NCBI GenBank assembly: GCA_001910725.1
Contig: MJGA01000001.1
Location: forward strand, 806,001 to 870,000
Direction of reading: 5' to 3'
DNA: 64,000 nucleotides
Source of the DNA: Phanerodontia chrysosporium
Taxonomy: Eukaryota > Basidiomycota > Agaricomycetes > Polyporales > Phanerochaetaceae
Positions within the stretch are counted from its first letter, which is position 1, and each line of letters opens with the position of its first letter. The notes beneath the pieces are model-generated. The model did not search any database, was not told the DNA's origin, and saw only the letters and a program-made list of their open reading frames with translations. Shown piece after piece: positions 55,566 through 64,000 of the stretch. The translations under genes were made by a program, and so were the position numbers.

Positions 55566-55976
55566 GGCTGCTGGGGGTGGGCTATGTCCTGCGGGAGGTC
55601 AGTTGCACGGAGGGTAAGAGGCAGGGGCAGGACAAAGCAGAAGGCGATGCGTCGGTAACGATACCCTCCCGTCTATATGTACCGGGAGCGGGCACGTTGT
55701 CGTGTGCGCTATCATCTGGGAATCAGCATCATGCATCCCCTTTGAGCTGCACGAGTTGAGTGCTTTGCGGCGACTTGCCGGGCATCTGATGCCCCCAGGG
55801 TCCAAGAAAGGGCGCGCGTCAGGATCTTATATGGAGAGGCGAATTAGTACTGTACATATGCAGGGCCAGAGGCGTCGTCTAGCGAGCGGAGCGGGAGCAC
55901 GGCAGGGCATGGATTCGACATGTCCGTACGGAGCGCAGAGGTATGTACATGGTACACGGCAGGCGTTCATGAGAAC
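55566..55976. other. Intergenic between Pro-rich gene and SEC22
   Basis: Promoter of the Pro-rich gene (towards 55566) and 3' flank of SEC22. Nothing else recognised. Confidence 0.4.
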
Positions 55977-56848
55977 CTCCACCAGAGCAGGATGATGAGG
56001 ATGAAGACCACGGCACCTATTGGTGCGTACTGACGAATCATGGCCTGGATGTTGATGTTTCGCGCTGCTTTGCGGTACTTCTCCGATTCCGAACGCAGTG
56101 ACGTTGATAAGTGGGACATCCCTGCGACGGGAGTTAGCTAATCCCGAGTAGCGCGTCTGAGTATCACGTACGGTCAAGAGAGTCACCACGCCAAAGGAGT
56201 TCTTCCATGTTTTTGGTCATGATGCGTGTGACGTCCTGAAGCTCGTCGTTCAGCTTGTCCAGTGGTGAGTTTGTAGCGTTGATATTCCGGGTATCTTGGT
56301 AAAGTCTTGTCGTCTTGGACATGAATGTGTCTGTACTATGTCAGGATCTGGAATTCAAGATTATAGGACTGCAAGTACTCACCAAAGCCAACAAAGGCAT
56401 ACGGTTTCCGTACGGTGTCAACCTTTGCGCCGTACGACATGGCAAACTCCTTCGACAGCTCGTCGAGGTACGAAAATGCGAGCTTGCGCGGGTACGTCTT
56501 GTCCGCAATGACAAGGTACACCACATTGTCCGCAATCAAGTAGCTGCACAGCGGGGCGGCATGAGCCTCCATCATGACGTGACCGCGGTCCAGGACGACA
56601 CGTACTGCAGCGTGTACTGGCCGCTCTCGATGGAGCAGCGCGGCTCCGCGTTGGGGGTGATGCGGCGGAAGATGAGCTTCGCCTGCTGCTTGTGCTCCTG
56701 GAGGGCCTGCTCTGTCTGGAACGCTCACTCCGCAATTGAGCACCCGCGCGCAGGAGCACAAGGAGCGCACACACACACCTGCTCGTCGTCGACCGTCGCC
56801 GCGAGCGGGAGGGCGTCGGACGCGCGCACAATTATCGTAGACTTGACC
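55977..56848 (-). CDS. SEC22: R-SNARE Sec22
   Basis: ER-Golgi R-SNARE. The longin domain starts MVKSTIIVRASDALPLAATV, continues ESGQYTLHYLIADNVVYLVI (joined over an intron at about 56525-56585) and DKTYPRKLAFSYLDELSKEF, then RKPYAFVGF. The SNARE helix is NATNSPLDKLNDELQDVTRI and MTKNMEELLWRGDSLDR, with the R in LLWRG at the zero layer. The anchor is APIGAVVFILIILLWWRFS, ending at the stop 55977. About five introns. Divergent from MPO1 by 302 bases; both proteins sit in the ER. Confidence 0.9.
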
Positions 56849-57150
56849 ATCGCCGGGCGGACGTGCGGGAGGAGTATGGAAGACGAAGTGGTTGGTGGTG
56901 TTGGTGGGCGGGAGTGTGTGTCGTTGCGGCGCTTGGCACGAGCCGAGGCCGGCGGCGGGCGCCCCGCCTTGTCCTTGACGTGTCCTCTGGCGCCACGTGA
57001 GCCCCGCGGGCCCCTCACGTGGCGGCCACCGCGTCCAGGCCGGATCAGCGCAGACTCTATCACGCTTACGCTCTCCCATAAAGCCCAGCGCCGTCCCCCG
57101 CCCCGGGCCTTCCGTAAGTCTGCATCATCCACCCCCGTGCGCTGCCCAAC

Positions 57151-57977
57151 ATGCCCGGCCTTTTCGACGTCCGCAAGCAGGTATGCTACGCGCTGCGCTG
57201 AGCGAGGGCCCCGCCTGACATCGTTGCACGCAGCTCATCTTCTACGGCGCATACCACAACAATCCCACCAATGTCCGCATTCACATGCTCTTCGTGCCCC
57301 TCATTGTCTGGTGCGCCCTGCCCCTCACCCGTACTTACCGACTGCTTACGCACGCTGCAGGTCCTGGGAGGTCATCCAGACGACATTCCCTCACCCATCC
57401 TTCCTGCCGCAGCTCGAGTACAAAATCAACGAGTACCTCGTCTTCGAGCTGAGCTACGCGGCGCTCTACGCGCTTGCCAACTGGCTCTACTACTTTGCAC
57501 TCGAGCCCACCGCCGCCGTGCGTCGCGCCCCCTTGCCCCCTCTCTCCCGCAGCGAAACCCGTGCTGACGCCGCGTCTAGATCCTGTACCTCCCGCAGTAC
57601 ACCCTCATGCTGCTCACCGCGACCGCGTTCGGCAAGGCGAACCCCGTCGCGCTCAAGGTCGGGTTCGCGCTGCAGGGCATGTCCTGGGCCGCGCAGTTCG
57701 CGGGGCACGGCCTAGCCGAGCGGCGCGCGCCTGCGCTCCTCAACAACCTCCTCGGCGGTGCGTTGCCTCTCCCATCTCGCTCCTCACAGGCGCTGACAAT
57801 GCGACAGCACTCGTCCTCGCGCCGTTCTTCGTCCACCTCGAGTGGCTCTTCAAGTTTGGCTACAAGCCTCAGCTGCACAAGGACATCACGAACGGCATCG
57901 GCGTCGAGATCGCCAAGATCCGCAAGGCGGAGGGCGACAAGCGGCGCGCGGACGCTATCCAGGGCAAAAAGGATTGA
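57151..57977 (+). CDS. MPO1: Mpo1-like 2-hydroxy fatty acid dioxygenase (DUF962)
   Basis: ER membrane, iron-dependent enzyme that shortens 2-hydroxypalmitate in phytosphingosine breakdown. Seen: MPGLFDVRKQ, then LIFYGAYHNNPTNVRIHMLF (conserved His), SWEVIQTTFPHP, ELSYAALYALANWLYYFALE, GMSWAAQFAGHGLAERRAPA (second His region), LVLAPFFVHLEWLFKFGYKP and a Lys-rich tail. Five exons with 45-60 base introns. Several predicted membrane helices. The GHG..E+RAPAL motif is diagnostic of the family. Confidence 0.9.
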
Positions 57978-58205
57978 GCGCAGCCCATAGGAGGGCGAGG
58001 TGCAGGCCCGGTGAGGGCTCAGCCAGGGTCCCGGCAGGACCAGACCGATAACGGGTTCTAATCACTGGATAACTCGAGCATTGTATTGTATCTTGTAATT
58101 CTACGATTGATGCTACATTTCCTGACACTGTTGGATATACCCCTTTGCACAGCTTCTTGACAGTCCCGAACCCGACATTGTTTACTTCCAGAAGGCCTGA
58201 GATGC

Positions 58206-59550
58206 CTAGATCAAGCTAGGCGGAGGAGGGAGGACCTGCTCGCCGAGAGGCGTGACATAACATGACGTAAGGCCGCCATCGACCTTGAAGTCGGTGCCCT
58301 GTATAAACGACACGAGGGATGAGTTCTGCTCGACCTTAAGACATGCCAAACCATACCGTCATGTAGCTGCTGTCATCGCTGGCAACTGTGATAGCATGTC
58401 AATGACCACTCTGACAGCAACTGCCAAGAGGGACGTACGGAAGAGAGCACCCTTTGCAACCTCGACAGCCTCGCCAAAGCGGCCCATGGGGAGGTGGACC
58501 ATCCGACGCTGGCGCTTCTCCTCGGTGTTGAGGAAGTCCATAAGGAGGGCTGCATGCGTGTCAATGCCGCATTCACCGAGACCAACGGACCCAGCCACGT
58601 ACGCGTCTTCAGAGGACCCCTGCGGTTACAGAGTCAGTGCTGCGCGGTATGCCCCGATGAAGATATGACGTACGGGCAGATAGAGTTGATGCGAATTCCT
58701 TCGCGGGCGTGGACCATGGCCAGCTCACGCGTCATCGCCAAGACGGCACCCTGAAAGGAGGGGAATAGCGTGAGTAGGAGTGAGTAGCAGGAAAAGGTAA
58801 AGAGACGACCTTGGACGCAGTATCTAAGCGAAAGCGTGAGTGACTCGATTTCTATCTCAGCACAGAACACTTACAAGCCAGCTGTGGGGTAGCGGCACCC
58901 ATGATGGCGACGAAGCTGGCAGTGTTAATGATGCTGCCGCCAGTGTGGAGGCCCTTGGCCTCATCGGTGGGGTTGTTGCGCATGGCGAGGATGGCGTATT
59001 TGCAGCCCCACCAGACACCCTTGAGGTTGATGGCCATGGTGAGATCCCAGATGCGCTCCTCGGTGTTGAGCGCGTTGTCGTCCTCGGGGTGCATGATGCC
59101 CGCGTTGTTGAACTGGCAATCGAAGTGGGCGAGGCACGCGCGAGAGGAAAAAGAGGGACACGCACCATCACGTCGAGGCGGCCAAAGAGCTCGACGGCCT
59201 TGTCGACCGCGGCCTTGACGTCCGCCTCCTTGCTGACATCGGCCTTGAGCGCGACGGCCTTGACGTTAGGGCTGCGCTCCTGAACGAGCTTGGCGGCACG
59301 CTCGGCGGCATCGATGTTGACGTCGACGAGGAGGACGTTGGCGCCCTCTGCAGCAAAGAGGAGGGACGACTCGAGGCCGATTCCCCTGGATGAGGCGGGA
59401 GAGGTCAGGGCAGGGTGGGGGGAGGAGGGGAGGAAGAGGAAGAGGGCGTACGAGCCGGCACCTGTGATCAAGGCAGACTGGTGCGGGTGAGGCGTGGGCA
59501 GCGTTGGTGACAGGCGTCGAGCGTACCTTGTGCTGGAGACGTCCGGGCAT
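58206..59550 (-). CDS. Short-chain dehydrogenase/reductase
   Basis: Classical SDR of unknown substrate. TGAGSGIGLESSLLFAAEGA (cofactor Gly-rich turn, assembled over an intron near 59395) is followed by VLLVDVNIDAAERAAKLVQE, whose Asp-Val after the second strand suggests NAD. Then NAGIMHPEDD, GGSIINTASFVAIMGAATPQ (catalytic Ser region) and YTASKGAVLAMTREL (YxxxK, built over two introns near 58810-58870), INSICPG and FKVDGGLTSCYV. About seven exons. It is divergent from the first P450, 342 bases apart, so the two may act on the same compound. Confidence 0.87.
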
Positions 59551-59892
59551 GGTGGGTCACTTGCAAGCTCAGATCCTCGACGCGACTCACTCGCGAATTA
59601 TCCCTGCCCTGATAAGCAGCGGCTTTGCGCCCTGCCGCTTTAGGACTCTCGGCTCTTTCCGTGCGTCCCAAAGCGGCATGTCTACTGCTTGAGAGCGACC
59701 ATGCCCCGCGGCCATGCGCATGCACTCGTCGTCGCCCGCCATGCACTTGCAACGTCTCCACGGCTTTGATCTGATCTCTAGGTCAACTGGCGCGTCCAAT
59801 TTACTGCAAAAGACCTGCCCCGTTCGTTTCTGCGTTCACTATAAAGCATCCAACATGAAGCCGAAGCCGTCAGTCTCCCAACGCGTGTAACC
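59551..59892. promoter_or_regulatory. Divergent promoter between SDR and P450 genes
   Basis: TATAAAG at 59841-59847 lies about 50 bases before the P450 ATG. A shared upstream control region is plausible from layout; no repeated motif stands out. Confidence 0.5.
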
Positions 59893-61919
59893 ATGCCTTC
59901 AACTCATATCACCGCTCTAGACATCGCCGTCGCGATATTTGCCTTGTATATAATTAGAAGACTCTTGCAGAGAGGACGTACTCTGCCTTTACCCCCTGGT
60001 CCCAGACCTCTGCCTCTCATAGGAAATCTCCTCGACGCACCGTCTGCCTATCACTGGGAGACTTTCGCAGAATGGAACACACGCTATGGCACGTACTTTT
60101 GCCAGAGTAGTGATCATACACGCTGAGGGCGATTGCCAACAGGGGATGTCTCCTCTATCACTATCCTAGGGCAGCGCATGGTCATCCTCAATTCCCTCGA
60201 CGCTGCCATCGATTTGTTGGAGAAGAAAAGTTCCATCTACTCCGACCGCCCAGTCATGCCCATGGCCGGTGAAATACTCCTTTGGTCTCAGACTTTAGTA
60301 CTTTCTCCGTACCTAGTGATCGGTTCCGGGACATTCGCCGATACCTCCATCGCTACGTGGGCAGTCGAGGGCAGCTCGAACGAGTTGCGCAGACTCACCA
60401 GCTCATCGAGGACGAAACACGTGGCTTCCTGCAGCAGACTCTGCGTAATCCATTGCAATTCATTGCCCATATTCGCAAGTGAGGCATCATCCGTCTCGCT
60501 ATCAGTCACCGTCTGACCGATTATTTCCATTGTGCAGGACAGCCGGGGCTATCATCCTTAATATGGGTTATGGGTACCAAGTAAAGGAAGGCCATGACCC
60601 CCTTGTCGACCTTGTCGACCGGGCTGTCAACGGTTTTGTAGCGGCCTCGACCCCAGGCTCATTCCTGGTCGATATAATTCCTGCTTGTACGTGTCACAAC
60701 CTAGCTGGAGCTCGCTAGCTTACGCGATGATCTAAAGTGCGATGGGTCCCTGCTTGGTTTCCTGGTGCTGGCTGGAAGCGCAAGGCCCTGACGTGGAGGG
60801 CTGACACGAGAGCGACATGCGACGTCCCATTCGAATTCGCAAAGCAGGAGGCGGTGGGTGTGTCCAAGCGTTCTCACGGCCTCTCTGACGAAGGCTCTGT
60901 AGCTTCGCGGTAGCACCAGCAACAACTTTGTCAGTGCCAACATTCAAGACATAGAGAATGCCGAACAGGAATACCACCTCAAAATGGCCGCCGCCTCCTT
61001 GTACTCTGGCGGTGCAGACACGGTGAGCGCGCTCAGCTCCACAATGTTCTGGGGATGGCGCTCATACGTCCGTCCTCAGACCGTGTCTGCGATCACGACA
61101 TTTTTCCTTGCGATGACACTGTACCCAGAAGTACAAAAGCGTGCACAGCAGGAGCTCGACGCCGTGCTCGGTGCAGGCAGGCTGCCGACGCTCGACGACA
61201 GGGAACAGCTCCCTTACACCAGGGCGCTTGTCTCCGAAGTCTTCCGCTGGAACCCGATCGGGCCACTGGGTGCGCTCATCCCTGCGGATACCAGACGCCG
61301 ACTGAGGAACAAGCCTAGGTGTGCCCCACGTGTCAACAGAGGACGACGAGTACCGTGGATATTTCCTGCCAAAGGGGTCCATCTTCATTGCGAACATCTG
61401 GTACGTCTCCGATCTCCCGGTGGCGCACAGGCCGAAGTGAACCCGTGGACCCTTGGACAGGTATATTTTGCGCGACCCCCATACTTACACCGAACCGCTG
61501 CGATTTAAGCCCGAACGCTTCCTCGGCGAGCAGCCCGAGCAAGACCCGCGCGCTGCCGTGTTTGGCTTCGGCAGGCGCATCTGTCCGGTGCGTGCAATGC
61601 ACGGGTTGCATAGACTGTGCTATTCCCACTAAGCTGTGGTCCGTTCCTCGCTGCAGGTTTGAACCTTGCTGAGGCTTCCGTGTTTGCGTCCTGCGCGATG
61701 GTTCTTGCGGCATTTGACATCACGAAGGTTGTAGAGAATGGTGTAGAAATCACGCCCGAGGTCGCATATACTTCCGGGACGATCAGGTGCGCCTCCGCTC
61801 AGTGGCACGAGCGGTTGTTGGACAATACTAAAACACACGAACTATCTAGCCATCCACAGCCGTTCAAGTGTTCAATCAAGCCTCGGTCGCAGAGGGCTGA
61901 AGAGTTGATCCGTGGATAA
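59893..61919 (+). CDS. Cytochrome P450 monooxygenase, first of a tandem pair
   Basis: Membrane-anchored fungal P450; CYP family not assigned. Anchor helix [15 protein letters not shown], then the Pro-rich hinge [18 protein letters not shown]. Later: [38 protein letters not shown], the I-helix [18 protein letters not shown] (over an intron), the ExxR motif in [19 protein letters not shown], and haem loop [16 protein letters not shown]. Intron 1 starts with GC (TATG then gcacgt) and ends caacag. Two one-base losses: 60312-60313 (SPY to [10 protein letters not shown]) and 61656-61657, at the haem-loop splice. With those repaired the protein is full length and ends at 61919. Confidence 0.88.
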
Positions 61920-62425
61920 GGAGCTGGAGGGCTTCAGTAACATACGCTCATCTCCGCATACTTCCCGAGCTTCCGACGCTAACCGGGTCGGCGAGGTACA
62001 GGTAGTCTGAGGAGCCGCACAATGATCAGCCTCGGTTTTGCGACTGAGCAGCGCCGCCAGCGGGTCTCGAGTGCCTCCGTTTCGTGCAGGTGTGAACTTT
62101 CTTGCATTCGGAAAACAACATTGCCTCGGCCATGAAACAGCCCGGCCCATTGTCCGGTATCAGTGATTGGCATGGCGCATGGAATGCTTGTCTGGTAGGC
62201 AAATACCCACAGCCTGCCAAATCAACTCACTTGTTCTCTCATAGACTCCAAACACTGGGTGCAGGCTACCAGGCCGCAAACCATGAGGCTCCCCTGCCGA
62301 ATGGCGGGTATCATGCCAGTCTGTCTAAATAATAGATACGAGCTATGCGCGCTCGGGGCAGCGTGCTACGCCTCATATAAAATGGAGGTTGGTTGGCTCG
62401 TTCGTTCTCCACAAGCTCTGCAGTC
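61920..62425. promoter_or_regulatory. Spacer and promoter of the second P450
   Basis: About 500 bases between the tandem P450s. A TATA-like CATATAAAATGG lies at about 62373-62384, 45 bases before the second ATG. No gene seen. Confidence 0.5.
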
Positions 62426-64000
62426 ATGTTTTATCCTCCCCTCGTTGCTGTCGACGTCGTCTTTGCGCTGCTTGCGCTCTATCTGATCGTGAGGTTCTTG
62501 CAGAAAGACCGCACACTGCCCTTCCCTCCTGGTCCCAAACCTCTTCCTCTGATTGGAAATCTCCTCGATATGCCCTCCACGTACCAGTGGGTTACGTTCG
62601 CGGACTGGCACGACCGCTATGGCGAGTAATTCAGAAACGTACACGTTCTCTTCTCACTGACGCACCCGCGCACCCGACAGGCGATATCTCCTCCGTCACA
62701 GTTCTGGGCCAGCGCATCGTCATATTGAACTCCCTCGATGCAGCAGTGGAGCTCCTGGAGAAAAGGAGCGCGATCTACTCTTCGCGCCCATACATGCGCA
62801 TGGCCGGCGAGATCCTGCTCTGGGCGCAGACTCTCGTCCTCTCGACGTACCCCGGCGAGCTCTTCCGCGACATCCGCCGTTTCCTGCACCGCTACATCGG
62901 GAGCCGCGGGCAGCTCGAGCGGGTCGCGCCGTTCTACGAGCTCATCGAGACCTCGACGCAGGACTTCCTCCAGCGGACGCTCGCTGACCCCGTCCGCTTT
63001 GTGGAGCACATTCGCAAGTGAGGCTCGTGAGATTGCTTCCAGCTGGTGCCGACTGACGATCACCATGTAGGAATGCGGGGGCTATCATCCTGAACATGAC
63101 CTATGGGTACAAAGTACAGGAGGGCTATGACCCGCTCGTCGATCTCGTTGACCGGGCTGTAGACGGCTTCGTAGCGGCTTCAACTCCGGGGTCATACTAC
63201 GTTGACATATTTCCGGCTTGTATGTACCATTTTACCATTCTGATCTGCTGGGACTGTCCTCACAATGGACTTTTGTGCACAGTGCAATGGATCCCCTCTT
63301 GGTTCCCCGGAGCGGGCTGGAAACGTCGAGCTGAGGCGTGGAGGGCGGACACCCAGGCAATGTGCGATGTCCCCTTCGAATTTGCCAAGCAAGAAATGGT
63401 CAGTGGCCCAAACACCTCTCCCTCGCGCTCCGGCTAAACGACAGTTGCTTAGCTGCATGGTGACAACAATAGCAAGAACTTTGTCAGTGATAACCTAGCC
63501 AGCATGGAGACAGCTCAGCAGGAGCACCACCTCAAGATGGCTGCCGGCTCGCTGTACTCGGCGGCGCGGATACGGTACGCCTCTCCGCCTCTCCACACGC
63601 TCAGACGAGGGCTAATGCACGGTCGCAGACGGTATCAGCGATCACGACCTTCTTCCTCGCGATGACGCTGTACCCAGAGGTGCAGAAGCGGGCGCAAGAA
63701 GAGCTTGACGCCGTCATCGGCACAGACAGGCTGCCGACGCTCGACGACCGGGAGCGGCTCCCGTACACGAGGGCGCTCGTCTCCGAAGTCCTGCGCTGGA
63801 ACCCCATCGGGCCGCTCGGTACGCATGCCCTGACATGTCGATGGCAGTGTCATGACTGAGACTAAGTTGCGTTCGCAATGCAGGCGTGCCACATGTGTCG
63901 ACAGAGGACGACGTGTACCGGGGGTATTTCCTGCCGAAGGGCTCCATGTTCATTGCAAACATTTGGTGCGTCCCGCCCTCCACGTGTCGTGCCGCACGCC
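62426..64000 (+). CDS. Cytochrome P450 monooxygenase, second of a tandem pair, 3' end beyond window
   Basis: Close paralogue of the gene before it with the same intron positions. Anchor VVFALLALYLIVRFLQ, hinge [57 protein letters not shown], and the I-helix with GADT over an intron. The ExxR is in [13 protein letters not shown]; then [20 protein letters not shown]. The window ends just after the ANIW splice, before the haem loop. Intron 1 again begins with GC (TATG then gcgagt). A base seems missing at 63561-63562 (LYS then GGADT). Confidence 0.88.

Noticed and set aside
56315..57715. 466-codon plus-strand frame
   Set aside because: Runs antisense through SEC22 and out of frame through MPO1, both of which are clear.

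Overview
The window is nuclear DNA of a basidiomycete, most likely an agaricomycete of the polypore type. The evidence is dense, intron-rich genes (introns mostly 45-65 bases, gt..ag), GC-rich coding DNA, a Ty3-like LTR retrotransposon with a chromodomain, and tandem fungal P450 genes. The species cannot be named from the sequence.

Left block, 1-32 kb: housekeeping genes, many in divergent pairs on short shared promoters. In order: SND2/TMEM208 (partial) and a SNAPC4-like Myb protein; TAF8 and riboflavin kinase; tRNA-Leu(CAG); a Cwc21/SRm300-like splicing factor; mitochondrial acetylornithine aminotransferase; 5-aminolevulinate synthase; a Cdt2-like WD40 protein; ARL1 and a WKF-domain protein; homoisocitrate dehydrogenase; a second identical tRNA-Leu; an unrecognised protein; a zinc alcohol dehydrogenase; a CGI-58/Cld1-like hydrolase; mitochondrial uS11 and the tiny QCR9; and an inositol hexakisphosphate kinase.

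Middle block, 32.6-43.5 kb: an AT-rich island of LTR elements. It holds an old LTR with a younger solo LTR nested in it (5-base target duplication TATAC), a second solo LTR (TAAAT), and a full element on the minus strand at 35059-42149 (TGAAC, two 600-base LTRs with no difference seen). That element encodes an unrecognised ORF, Gag, protease, and an integrase-chromodomain-dUTPase fusion. Its reverse transcriptase and RNase H are missing. An 11-base primer-binding site matches the predicted 5' end of its own transcript, as in Tf1-type self-priming elements. The element sits inside exon 4 of an AT-rich seven-exon gene (34690-43153) that can be read, with canonical splice sites, across the insertion.

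Right block, 43.5-64 kb: an FHA-forkhead factor and MTFP1; eIF2B delta and the nuclear exonuclease RAT1; a proline-rich unknown protein; SEC22 and MPO1; and a short-chain dehydrogenase divergent from two tandem P450 genes, the second cut by the window end.

Two points matter for anyone using this annotation. First, about fourteen single-base frame breaks, nearly all loss of one G or C in a short run, lie in otherwise well conserved genes. They look like consensus errors, not pseudogenes. Second, both tRNA-Leu genes carry a second, different tRNA 3' half directly downstream, before the Pol III terminator.
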